64,000 nucleotides of DNA, taken from Flavisolibacter nicotianae. GTDB taxonomy: Bacteria; Bacteroidota; Bacteroidia; Chitinophagales; Chitinophagaceae. Shown here one piece after another: positions 1 through 7,642 of this stretch. The DNA lies in assembly GCF_003628535.1 (NCBI RefSeq), contig NZ_RBCI01000002.1, positions 496,001 through 560,000 on the forward strand, written 5' to 3'. Within the stretch, counting starts at the first letter, position 1. The number at the start of each line of letters is the position of its first letter. Made by a program: the position numbers and the translations under genes. Below the pieces are notes generated by a model. It worked only from the letters and a program-made list of their open reading frames with translations, was not told where the DNA came from and made no database searches.

Positions 1-1
1 T

Positions 2-1084
2 TTTTCGGCCATGTTCCGGGTGCTCGGCGGGATCATGACCAACGGGCAGCCGGCCGGTGCCGGCCAGCGGCTGGAGTGGCAGCGCCTGATGGCCGCCTAT
101 TACGAGCAAACAGCGCTGCCGGAGCTGGCCATCCCGTACCTGAAAGCGTACTCCTCGCTGAACGATTCCATCCAGACGGCGCAAAAGCAACTGACCGAAG
201 CCGACGTGGCCCGCCAGCTTCGCGACAGGGAGCAGCAACTGCAGATCGCCGTGCTCAAGGAAGACAAGGAGCAGGCCCTTCTCTCGCTGGGGTTCACGAT
301 CGTTTTTTCCGGCATGACGGTGGCCCTCATTTACCTGGTGTACCAGCACTACCGGCGCAGCAAAAAGACCGTGGCGGTGTTGCAGGCCCTCAACAAAGAG
401 ATCAGCGCACAAAAGGCCGCACGGGAAGAGGAAGCACGGCAGCGCCACCAGCTGATCACGGAAGCCGTGATCCGGGCACAGGAGGCCGAACGCTCCCTGA
501 TCGGGCTCGAGCTGCACGACAACATCAACCAGGTGCTCACCACCGTGAAGCTGCACAACGAAATGGTGCTCGAAGGACTGGGCGAGCCCCGGCAGGTGCT
601 GCCCCGCACCGTCAAATACCTGCAGGACTGCATCAACGAGATCCGCAGCCTTTCGCGGCGCCTGTCGGCACCCACGCTGGGCCGCATCAGCCTCGAAGAG
701 TCTATCAAAGACCTGATCGATTCCATCAACGCCACCAGCAAGGTGACCATCACCCACCAGATCGCGGGTCTGGAAAACCAGGTGCTGAAACAGGAACTGC
801 ACCTGGGCGTGTACCGCATCTTGCAGGAGCAACTGAACAACATCCTCAAGCATGCCGAGGCCTCCGAGGTCTTTGTGCTCATCGAACAGAAAGCCGACAG
901 GTTGGAACTATCGGTCACGGACAACGGGAAAGGCTTTGCAGTGCAGGGCCGGAAGGCCGGCATTGGCCTGCTCAACATGCAGACCCGGGCCGAAAGCCTC
1001 AACGGCACCTTTCAACTGGAAAGCCAGCCGGGCCGGGGATGCAAGGTGGCCGTGGTGCTTCCCTGCCAGCCCTCGCTTTCGTGA
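2..1084 (+). CDS. sensor histidine kinase, 5' end outside window
   Basis: The reading frame is open to the window edge, so this is the C-terminal part of a longer protein; the first visible ATG is at 11. Counting from it, a single membrane segment lies at about residues 90-114, followed by a charged coiled linker. A HisKA_3-type phosphoacceptor helix has the ELHDN motif with His169. A HATPase domain follows with an N-box (EQLNNILKHAE), DNGKGF and a GIGLLNM glycine lid. This order (helical, probably TPR, sensor; TM; HisKA_3; HATPase) is the NarX/DesK-like class that phosphorylates LuxR-type regulators. No regulator lies directly downstream, so the partner is unknown. The family call is secure; the signal is not known. 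Confidence 0.9.
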   Translation, partial: FSAMFRVLGGIMTNGQPAGAGQRLEWQRLMAAYYEQTALPELAIPYLKAYSSLNDSIQTAQKQLTEADVARQLRDREQQLQIAVLKEDKEQALLSLGFTIVFSGMTVALIYLVYQHYRRSKKTVAVLQALNKEISAQKAAREEEARQRHQLITEAVIRAQEAERSLIGLELHDNINQVLTTVKLHNEMVLEGLGEPRQVLPRTVKYLQDCINEIRSLSRRLSAPTLGRISLEESIKDLIDSINATSKVTITHQIAGLENQVLKQELHLGVYRILQEQLNNILKHAEASEVFVLIEQKADRLELSVTDNGKGFAVQGRKAGIGLLNMQTRAESLNGTFQLESQPGRGCKVAVVLPCQPSLS

Positions 1085-1295
1085 GCGCCGGTCCGGTTTT
1101 GCTGGCGTTTTTTCCGGCGCTCCTGTTGGCGTCCCCGCCAACGGGAGCGGAATGATGGTTCTTACCCGTTCTCGCCAGGGCTTGCGGAAAGGCCGGCCGC
1201 GAAAGACCCCGGCGGAAAGGAGGGGCTGCTTTTCTTTTTCCTGTTGGCAGCTTCTCCGGATAAACCTAATTTGAACCCGTATTAAACACCTTACC

Positions 1296-2237
1296 ATGAA
1301 TAAATGTTCCGTTCTTTTTTGTCTCCTGTTGCTGGCCGGCATCCAAAAGGCCTCCGCTTCGGGACCCTCCGCCGACTCCGTTTCCATTGAAGGCCGGTGG
1401 GATCTTACCATCACCATCAATGGCCAGCCGAAACCTTCCTGGCTGGAGGTCCGGCATTCGGGCAACCACACCCTGGTGGGTGATTTCGTGGGGACGGGCG
1501 GTAGTGCCCGGCCTATATCGGAGGTCCACTACAGCGGCGGCCGGCTTCATTTTGCCATTCCGCCGCAATGGGAAAGCGGCAACGGCGACCTGGTGGTGGA
1601 AGGCGAAGCGAAAGGCGACGGGCTGGCCGGTACCATCACGTTCCCGGATGGAAAACAATACAACTGGACGGCAGAAAAAGCACCGCTACTCAAACGCGAA
1701 AAGCAACCGGTGTGGGGCAAACCCATTCGCCTCTTCAACGGCCGCGACCTGGCCGGCTGGCATGCCCTCGGCAAGCAAAACCAGTGGCAGGTGAAGGACG
1801 GTGTTTTGCTCAGCCCGAAATCGGGTTCCAACCTGGCAACGGATGCCACGTTCACCGATTTCAAGCTGCACATCGAGTTCCGCTACCCGGCGGGCAGCAA
1901 CAGCGGCGTGTACCTGCGTGGCCGCCACGAAGTGCAGATCGAGGACGGCAGGGGCACCGGTCCCTGGCTGGGCGGCCTCGGTGCGGTGTATGGCTTTATC
2001 GCACCCAGCGAACAGGTGGCCAAGGCACCCGGCGAATGGCAGTCGTACGACATTACGCTGGTGGGCCGGATGGTGACCCTGGTGGCCAACGGCAAAACGG
2101 TGATCTGCAACCGTGAAATTCCCGGCATCACCGGCGGGGCGCTGGACAGCAAGGAAGGCGAGCCCGGGCCGTTCTACCTGCAGGGCGACCATGGCCCGGT
2201 TGAATACCGGAACATTATCCTGACACCGGCGAAATAA
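1296..2237 (+). CDS. secreted DUF1080 (3-keto-disaccharide hydrolase family) protein
   Basis: 313 residues starting with a clear signal peptide (a hydrophobic stretch to about residue 21, ending ASA). Residues about 25-130 form a beta-rich module. The second half, from about 145, is the DUF1080 concanavalin-like fold: it opens with LFNGRDLAGWH and contains SNSGVYLRGRHEVQIED and the GEWQSYDI strand seen in this family. DUF1080 proteins are exported and implicated in breakdown of glycans or 3-keto-glycosides, but the substrate cannot be read from the sequence. The gene stands alone between the kinase gene and a strong terminator. The N-terminal module is not recognised. Confidence 0.85.
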   Translation: MNKCSVLFCLLLLAGIQKASASGPSADSVSIEGRWDLTITINGQPKPSWLEVRHSGNHTLVGDFVGTGGSARPISEVHYSGGRLHFAIPPQWESGNGDLVVEGEAKGDGLAGTITFPDGKQYNWTAEKAPLLKREKQPVWGKPIRLFNGRDLAGWHALGKQNQWQVKDGVLLSPKSGSNLATDATFTDFKLHIEFRYPAGSNSGVYLRGRHEVQIEDGRGTGPWLGGLGAVYGFIAPSEQVAKAPGEWQSYDITLVGRMVTLVANGKTVICNREIPGITGGALDSKEGEPGPFYLQGDHGPVEYRNIILTPAK

Positions 2238-2258
2238 GCGGGTCAATATTGTATGATC

Positions 2259-2295
2259 AACAAAGCCGGTTACACAACCGGCTTTGTTGTTTTCA
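2259..2295 (+). terminator. rho-independent terminator after the DUF1080 gene
   Basis: A perfect 13-bp stem (AACAAAGCCGGTT, 2259-2271, pairing with 2276-2288), a four-base loop and a T-rich tail. It ends the 1296-2237 transcript. Confidence 0.85.
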
Positions 2296-2430
2296 TAAAA
2301 TCCAAAAGATTAAATAGAGGGGAGTTTTCCGCTAGTGCTGGTGTTCTTACGAACGATGTGCCGCGGCCGCAGCAACAATCGAAACCGGCTAACGGCTTTG
2401 TTAGGTGGTCCCTAACGATGTATGCCGGTT

Positions 2431-2637
2431 CTAGTCCGTATCTTCTTCCAGGATTTCCTGTACTCTTCCGATCTGGCCATCTTCCAGGCGTACTTTAATA
2501 CCGCGGTGGTGTTTGGGAGCACTGGTCAGGATATTCTTCACCACCCCTTCTGTCAGCACACCGGTTCGCTGGTCCTTTTTTAAAATGATATTGACCAGCA
2601 TGCCGGGTTTGATATTCGCTCTCACTGTTCCGTCCAT
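2431..2637 (-). CDS. ywbE: YwbE family small protein
   Basis: 68 residues. The start is the ATG at 2637; the frame stays open upstream, but that part is repeat sequence and unlike the family. The protein begins MDGTVRANIKPG, then VNIILKKDQRTG, GVVKNILT and HPxGIKVRL-like (HHRGIKVRLEDGQIGRV), ending in an acidic tail. This is the full length and pattern of the YwbE/DUF2196 family, a KOW-like small basic fold of unknown role. It lies alone and convergent with the DUF1080 gene. Confidence 0.85.
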   Translation of the reverse strand: MDGTVRANIKPGMLVNIILKKDQRTGVLTEGVVKNILTSAPKHHRGIKVRLEDGQIGRVQEILEEDTD

Positions 2638-2716
2638 GATCGCTGTTTTGGGCCGCAAGTTATCCTCTTTTCGCTGTGGTTGGGTGCGATTTCCCGGCCA
2701 TGACAAAGGGGCTTCT

Positions 2717-2773
2717 GTCCGCCCGGGGTCTTCGCTGTGGCAACGGTGTCTGGCCTTGTGGCGAGCCCCCGGG
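2717..2773 (+). repeat. interspersed repeat family 1, copy A (left of RAYT)
   Basis: Begins GTCCGCCCGGGGTCTTCGC and ends CCTTGTGGCGAGCCCCCGGG. It is an imperfect palindrome at its ends. The copy at 3366-3424 is nearly its reverse complement; others are at 4391-4447, 8772-8826 and 10078-10130. Confidence 0.75.
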
Positions 2774-2790
2774 TTTTTTATCTCCAGGTC

Positions 2791-3345
2791 ATGGCCGTGC
2801 GTCTTATCCAAACGAATGAAGGTGGAGGGATTTATATTATCACGTTTACCTGCGATGGCTGGAAGCCTTCGTTTCAGCAGGCGAACGCCTGCAATGCCGT
2901 GTACAAATGGTTTGATTGTCTCACCGGCAAAAGAGCCGGCATCATTGGCTATGTCATCATGCCCAATCACCTCCACGCACTGGTTCACCTTCCTGCCGTT
3001 TTCAAGACGCCGAATGCTGCGGTGGCCAATGCCAAACGGTTTTTATCCTACGAAATAGTCAGGCGGCTGGAGGCGCAAGGGGCGGAACCGCTGCTGCAGG
3101 ACTTGCATGCCGCGGTGAAAAAACGGGAAGCCCGGAAAGGGCAGATCCACCGGGTGTTTGAAGAAAGCTTTGATGGCAAGCCGTGTTGCAGTGCAGCCTT
3201 TATGGAACAAAAGCTGGCCTGCATGCACCACAACCCGGTGAAGGGAAATGGAACCTGGTGGAAGACTTTGCGCTGTACCCGCATAGCAGTGCAGGATTTT
3301 ATTTTGGAACAGGGGCGACGGTGTATCAAAAGCTGGTGCGGGTAG
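2791..3345 (+). CDS. REP-associated tyrosine transposase (Y1/IS200-like), frameshifted
   Basis: The ATG at 2791 starts the recognisable domain. The HUH motif is at H60-L61-H62 in MPNHLHALVH, and a candidate catalytic tyrosine is Y87 in FLSYEIV. MHHNPVKG near residue 150 is a common C-terminal motif of this family. After it the frame is lost: an in-family continuation (KWNLVEDFALYPHSS, GFYF) appears in another frame from about 3245, as if one base were missing in GGGAAA, and runs to a stop at 3449 inside the next repeat. RAYTs are single-copy domesticated relatives of IS200 transposases that move REP palindromes. Inverted copies of one repeat flank this gene, which fits. It is inactive or mis-assembled at its 3' end. 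Confidence 0.8.
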   Translation: MAVRLIQTNEGGGIYIITFTCDGWKPSFQQANACNAVYKWFDCLTGKRAGIIGYVIMPNHLHALVHLPAVFKTPNAAVANAKRFLSYEIVRRLEAQGAEPLLQDLHAAVKKREARKGQIHRVFEESFDGKPCCSAAFMEQKLACMHHNPVKGNGTWWKTLRCTRIAVQDFILEQGRRCIKSWCG

Positions 3346-3365
3346 GGAGGTGGGTAACTAGGTGT

Positions 3366-3424
3366 CCCGGGGCCTCGCCACAAGGCCTAACACACAAGGC
3401 TAGCTGCGAAGACCCCGGGCGGAC
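3366..3424 (-). repeat. interspersed repeat family 1, copy B (right of RAYT)
   Basis: Reads CCCGGGGCCTCGCCACAAGG to GACCCCGGGCGGAC, close to the reverse complement of copy A. A degenerate second half (ACGCACAAGGCTATCTGTGAAGACG-like) follows to about 3460. The rest of the gap to 3686 holds no gene. At 3469-3497 a short stretch (AGAGAACACC then GGTAGCGGGGAACAGC) recurs at 4585-4614. Confidence 0.75.
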
Positions 3425-3686
3425 GGGAAACGCACAAGGCTATCTGTGAAGACGCCGGACGTATGCAGAGAGAACACCAGGGGTAGCGGGGAACAGCCGG
3501 CTGTTTCCCAACATTGTATATCCTTTATGATTTTACTTTCTCCCGCTTCCAATAATAAGCCTATCTTCACTGAGATAATTTGAGCCTCGCAATTAGTATC
3601 AGTTAATTAGTCTGCTTCTGCATCTTAGTTAGTTTCTTACTCCTGCTGTACTCAGATACCATTTTTTACCAATTTTATTTTTGAAC

Positions 3687-3986
3687 ATGAACATTTATGT
3701 TTCCAATTTGAGCTTCAACGTACAGGATGAAGACTTGAGAGAATTTTTTACGCCGTATGGTGAAGTGACATCAGCAAAAGTGATCAGTGACCGCGAAACA
3801 GGCCGCTCCAGGGGTTTTGGGTTTGTGGAAATGACCGACGATGCCGCTTCTAAAAAAGCCATTTCTGAATTGAACGACGCCACGGTTGACGGCCGGACCA
3901 TCAAGGTGATGGAAGCCAAGCCAAAGGAAGACAAGCCTTCCCGCAACTTCAACAACGGCAGCAGCTTCAACAAAAACAGGTATTAA
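3687..3986 (+). CDS. RRM-domain RNA-binding protein
   Basis: 99 residues, taking the ATG at 3687; a TTG two codons upstream is possible but unneeded. A single RNA-recognition motif spans residues 1-80, with RNP2 IYVSNL and RNP1 RGFGFVEM, including the aromatic residues that stack on RNA. A short Lys/Asn/Ser-rich tail ends NKNRY. These small RRM proteins of Bacteroidota and cyanobacteria bind single-stranded RNA and are often cold-responsive. The long AT-rich leader (about 200 nt without genes) would suit a regulated 5' UTR, but no element could be identified. Confidence 0.93.
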   Translation: MNIYVSNLSFNVQDEDLREFFTPYGEVTSAKVISDRETGRSRGFGFVEMTDDAASKKAISELNDATVDGRTIKVMEAKPKEDKPSRNFNNGSSFNKNRY

Positions 3987-4002
3987 GCCATAGCAATACA
4001 GG

Positions 4003-4030
4003 AAAGCCCCGGTAAACCGGGGCTTTTTCT
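4003..4030 (+). terminator. rho-independent terminator after the RRM gene
   Basis: Stem AAAGCCCCGGT / ACCGGGGCTTT with a two-base loop, followed by a T run. Confidence 0.9.
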
Positions 4031-4061
4031 TGCCCTTTGTTCATCCATAAAACAGCAATAC

Positions 4062-4304
4062 ATGGACCAGTTCAGGAAAGAGATTTTGGTGGGAAAAGAG
4101 AAACGCATGTTTTACTTTAACCGGTTGCAAAACATGAACGGTGTGAAATTCTTTATCACCTCGCATGATGAGGCGAAAAAAGCCATTTCGTTTAGCCTTC
4201 AGGAAAACGGCCAGACCGCCTGGAAACTGTTTCCGGGTGCTGCCCGGTGGCTGTATGCCATCGAGTCGGAACTGTCTGATGCCATTGTTGAAACGCGTCT
4301 CTGA
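4062..4304 (+). CDS. small conserved-looking protein of unknown function
   Basis: 80 residues, with no signal peptide or membrane segment. It is mixed alpha/beta with many aromatics (MFYFNRLQN, KLFPGAARWLY). A terminator precedes it and another follows, so it has its own transcript. Codon use and clean boundaries suggest a real gene. I do not recognise the family. Its basic N-terminus and position next to an RNA-binding protein are not enough to assign a role. Confidence 0.65.
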   Translation: MDQFRKEILVGKEKRMFYFNRLQNMNGVKFFITSHDEAKKAISFSLQENGQTAWKLFPGAARWLYAIESELSDAIVETRL

Positions 4305-4334
4305 GTTTCGCCACTGCCTTACGGCACAACGGTT

Positions 4335-4373
4335 AAAAAAGCATCACCTCCTGTAGGAGGTGATGCTTTTTCT
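4335..4373 (+). terminator. rho-independent terminator
   Basis: A 16-bp stem around GCATCACCTCCT / AGGAGGTGATGC, flanked by an A run and a T run, so it can act in both directions. Confidence 0.9.
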
Positions 4374-4390
4374 TTTCGTGGAATGCGGTG

Positions 4391-4447
4391 CGGGGTCTCG
4401 CCACAGGGCCGGTGCACAAGGTCTACTTAGAAGACTCCCTGGCGGAC
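4391..4447 (-). repeat. interspersed repeat family 1, copy C
   Basis: Same orientation as the copy at 3366: starts CGGGGTCTCGCCACAGGG and ends GACTCCCTGGCGGAC. The remaining 4448-4637 holds a CTTCGTC/GACGAAGG hairpin and the 4585-4614 stretch shared with 3469-3497, but no gene. Confidence 0.65.
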
Positions 4448-4637
4448 GAAAAGACTGACTGTATCATAGAACTGCTAGCTGTTGTTTGCAATGACAGCCT
4501 GGGCTAACTGTCTTTATCGTGGCCAGATGCTGTTGTTGCGGAAGGACCTTCGTCATAGACGAAGGCCAGCAGGCTTATGGTTTTAGAGAACACTACGGAT
4601 AGCGGGGGATAGCACGGGAATACAAAAGAGTAGATAG

Positions 4638-6362
4638 TTATGGAAATCTCTTGAATAAATCATTTGCAAGGGAACCATATTGACTGGATTTGTATTTCTT
4701 GAAATTGAAAGAATCTAAAGTCCCTATCTTTCTATAGCCATTAAAATTAGTGAGCTTGTCAGCTTCAATTATTCTTCTCAAAAAAATTATAAATCCGTTT
4801 ATAGTTGTTGTTGATAAAATTCTTTGAGGTTCCTTTTTATCTATTGACCATTGATTAGATGTCAGTAAACTTCTTATTGCCCCTAAAAAAATGTTGATTT
4901 CAGTTACACAATAGTCAATGTATTGGTTCAGTAAAGATTGATCTGTGCCCTTGAGTAATTCATATTTACTTAGATCATTCCACACTGAAAAAAAACTGTC
5001 GCTTCCGCTTAGTTTTACTATAGGCTTTAAGCCGTAGCTTACTATTGACGTTGTTTTTATTTTATCCTTTTCAAAAAAGTATTTTTCAAACATTCCCTGA
5101 AGTGGGCCATGATCATTCAATTTGCTTATCACGGCTGTCGCGATTGACTCTGTACTAAATGGATTGAGAATAAGTGAAATTGCCTGTTTTAAATCTGATT
5201 TTGCGTTCGTTTGTGTTGAGTTAATTTCTAAAAATAGCCTTGCTTCGAATTTCGATTTTTCTAATTCAGATATATCCGATGGATAGATAATGCCTGTGGC
5301 TAAAAGATTCTGCTTAATTCTAAGTCTGCCGATTGAAACGTCATCTTCTCCGCCCTCATGATATGCAAAGACTCTGTGTTGACCATCAACTAGTCCAATA
5401 ACATTGAATTCATTAGGAATAAGAATTTTAACATGTGAGGTCTTTGTTAGTGTACTGGCATCAATTACTTTACCAGCGGTATTTAGCAATTCTGTCTCTG
5501 GCGGTAGTGTTACAATAATATTATTTATGAAAACTCTCTTTTCTTTTAGAAGGTATTTTCGTATTGCATTTATTTTGTTCTTTACGATCATTCGCTGGTA
5601 CAGGCTATGATCATCTTGCCAACCATTTTTCCTTAAAACATATGAACCAGTCAACAATGTTTGTGGGTCAATATAAAAAGATACTACTTTATATCCAGGG
5701 TTAAAGTTGCTATGTGTTTCTGGTAAAAGGGTCCCATTTATTTGTTTTTTATCTGCAAAAGTTCTAATGCTGTTTTCTCCTATATTGTCGTATGACAAAT
5801 GAAAGAATTTGAATATTTCATATTTAGCGGATCCCTTTACACTATCAGAAATTGCTCTAAAATATTTTAGAACTGGATAGTCAAGGTATGTAATATTGCT
5901 GATGCGCTTTTTATATGTTATATCTAATTTGTTCTTTGGACAATACAAAATGACTAATGAAGTTTGGTCATTATCATAAAGAGGATCCCTTGCAGAAGAA
6001 AAGGTTGGGAATAATTGTCCATAAAATTCTAAGAAAGAGTTTTTGTTTTGTAGTATTGCGTCATATACAACCTTTTTGCTTTTTAAGTGTTCTCCTAAGT
6101 CAGAACTTTGCCTAACTGTATATTCAATAAGAACGATCACATTCTTGTAAATAAATACATCGTCAAAGTCTGAAGTGTGTTCGTTTAAAAATACAAATTG
6201 TTTATCACTGACACCTGGTACTCTATCGAAGCCACTTTTAGTAAATATTGATCTTACTTCATTTCTGTATAACCTCTGTTCTATCTCTTGAGGCGTAAGT
6301 TTAGAGGATTTGGTTTTTTTCGATTTTCTCTTCTTTTTCTTAGCAGAAGTTTTGGCGGCCAT
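4638..6362 (-). CDS. DGQHR-domain protein with possible PD-(D/E)xK-like N-terminus
   Basis: 574 residues. The first 21 are Lys/Ser-rich. Residues 45-190 form an alpha/beta domain with D65/D67/D68 before a hydrophobic strand ending E80-Y-T, the spacing of a PD-(D/E)xK nuclease core with T replacing K (inference). Residues 220-450 are the DGQHR domain: VDGQHR at 325-330, then a FLEINSTQTNAKSDL segment typical of the family. DGQHR proteins (DndB, DpdB relatives) have a ParB/sulfiredoxin-like fold and belong to DNA-modification systems such as phosphorothioation and deazaguanine insertion. The gene starts 15 nt after the methyltransferase stop, so the two form one operon. Both are visibly more AT-rich than the genes around them, which suggests transfer. 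No other dnd or dpd gene is nearby. Confidence 0.75.
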   Translation of the reverse strand: MAAKTSAKKKKRKSKKTKSSKLTPQEIEQRLYRNEVRSIFTKSGFDRVPGVSDKQFVFLNEHTSDFDDVFIYKNVIVLIEYTVRQSSDLGEHLKSKKVVYDAILQNKNSFLEFYGQLFPTFSSARDPLYDNDQTSLVILYCPKNKLDITYKKRISNITYLDYPVLKYFRAISDSVKGSAKYEIFKFFHLSYDNIGENSIRTFADKKQINGTLLPETHSNFNPGYKVVSFYIDPQTLLTGSYVLRKNGWQDDHSLYQRMIVKNKINAIRKYLLKEKRVFINNIIVTLPPETELLNTAGKVIDASTLTKTSHVKILIPNEFNVIGLVDGQHRVFAYHEGGEDDVSIGRLRIKQNLLATGIIYPSDISELEKSKFEARLFLEINSTQTNAKSDLKQAISLILNPFSTESIATAVISKLNDHGPLQGMFEKYFFEKDKIKTTSIVSYGLKPIVKLSGSDSFFSVWNDLSKYELLKGTDQSLLNQYIDYCVTEINIFLGAIRSLLTSNQWSIDKKEPQRILSTTTINGFIIFLRRIIEADKLTNFNGYRKIGTLDSFNFKKYKSSQYGSLANDLFKRFP

Positions 6363-6377
6363 TAGCTTTGATTTGCC

Positions 6378-7337
6378 TTAATAGTTAAAGAATTCGGGTT
6401 TTCTTGCAACGGCCATATTTTGGTTAGGTTGAAATACAGGCGTTCCAAGTTTTCTATATTTTAGTGTACCCTTTTTAAGGGTTTCGATTCTTTGGTTTCC
6501 TACATTGATGTATTTTTTATATTTCTCGATGCCTGTGGAATTTCTATTGTTTTTCCGTGCTGCTATTAGCGTAGAACCAACTCCTGCGTAAGGGTCTAAT
6601 ACCCAGTCACCCTCATTCGATAATGCCAAAATACATCTTTCAACAAGTTCAATTGGATACTGACACGGATGGATCGTTTTTTCTTTATGATTTGCTTTGA
6701 CATTAGGAATACTCCAAACTTCTTTATCCCAGTCACTTTCAATTATTTTCCATAAATCAGAAGGATTTTTGCCTTTCGGATTTCCGGAAATCTGTCCTTT
6801 CTTTTCACCTCTATAATGTGTTTTGCCTGGGTACTTTGCAGGTACTCTTACATCATCCAAATTGAATGTGTATTTATCCGATTTTGTAAACCAAAGGATT
6901 GTTTCATAGCGGCCAGAAAACCTTTGTGAGGCATGTAACCCATGCTCAAAATGCCAAATTATTCTGTTTCGTAATGTTAGATTGTGTTTTTTAAATAGCT
7001 CATAAAAGAATATATCTAGTGGTAGCACTTCCTTTGTTTTCTTATTCACATAACTGCCTACCTGCCAGCAGATACTTCCATTTTCTTCCAGAAGCAAAAC
7101 AAGTTTAGAAATAACGCTTTCAATTTCTTCTCGATAGTTAGCAAAAGATGAATTCTTTTCGTATTCTCTATCCATGTTATACGGCGGTGATGAAATTATA
7201 AGTTGGAACCTCTTCTTTTTCTTCAGTAATTCATCAAGTTTCTTGTTAGCATCTCCATGAATGTATTTGGTGGTTATTCTAGTCCTTTTAATTTTTTCCG
7301 TTTCGTTACTTTTCTTTTTATCAATAGACATTTGCAT
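6378..7337 (-). CDS. beta-class DNA methyltransferase (N4-cytosine or N6-adenine)
   Basis: 319 residues; starts at ATG 7337, with a second ATG two codons later. Motif IV SPPYN is at residues 50-54, near the N-terminus. The AdoMet-binding motif I, DPYAGVGS, is at 248-255, near the C-terminus, followed by TGIEKY (motif II). This circular order is the beta class, in which SPPY is more common for N4-cytosine enzymes. The recognition domain lies between (about 120-220). It is the first gene of a two-gene operon with the DGQHR protein. No standard restriction endonuclease is adjacent, so it is either an orphan modification enzyme or the modification part of a system whose effector is the DGQHR protein. 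Confidence 0.92.
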   Translation of the reverse strand: MQMSIDKKKSNETEKIKRTRITTKYIHGDANKKLDELLKKKKRFQLIISSPPYNMDREYEKNSSFANYREEIESVISKLVLLLEENGSICWQVGSYVNKKTKEVLPLDIFFYELFKKHNLTLRNRIIWHFEHGLHASQRFSGRYETILWFTKSDKYTFNLDDVRVPAKYPGKTHYRGEKKGQISGNPKGKNPSDLWKIIESDWDKEVWSIPNVKANHKEKTIHPCQYPIELVERCILALSNEGDWVLDPYAGVGSTLIAARKNNRNSTGIEKYKKYINVGNQRIETLKKGTLKYRKLGTPVFQPNQNMAVARKPEFFNY

Positions 7338-7356
7338 ATAAAATATAAATCCTTCA

Positions 7357-7388
7357 CAAGATAGATCTTGACTTGGATCTTGTCAAGT
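7357..7388 (-). promoter_or_regulatory. candidate operator upstream of the methyltransferase operon
   Basis: Two direct GATCTTG copies (7364-7370 and 7376-7382) separated by ACTTG overlap an inverted CTTGAC/GTCAAG pair, about 30-50 nt before the start codon. Repeats like this are typical operator sites for control of modification genes. Role inferred. The rest of the gap to 7642 shows only a short GACGAAGG repeat remnant. Confidence 0.35.
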
Positions 7389-7642
7389 ACTATTTAGAAA
7401 ATCTCCGATGTAAGAATAAATGGCGTGAGCCTTTGTTGAAAACCCCTGTTATTCTGAGTGTTCCCAATAGAAAAGAATGTTCGATCTGGTTGGCCTTTGT
7501 CTGTGACGAAGGCTAGTAAAAGACAATTGCCGAATAGCCTTGCCGAACGTACAAGAGTGCGACCCTTCCTTCGTCAGTGTAAACTCCACAGGCGCTTCAT
7601 AGTAGCACTGCTGCCGGTCCCATAAAAAAACAAACTTCTTTC

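Noticed and set aside
3480-3686. Possible cold-sensing riboregulator or riboswitch before the RRM gene
   Set aside because: The leader is long and AT-rich, but no known fold or conserved box could be identified.
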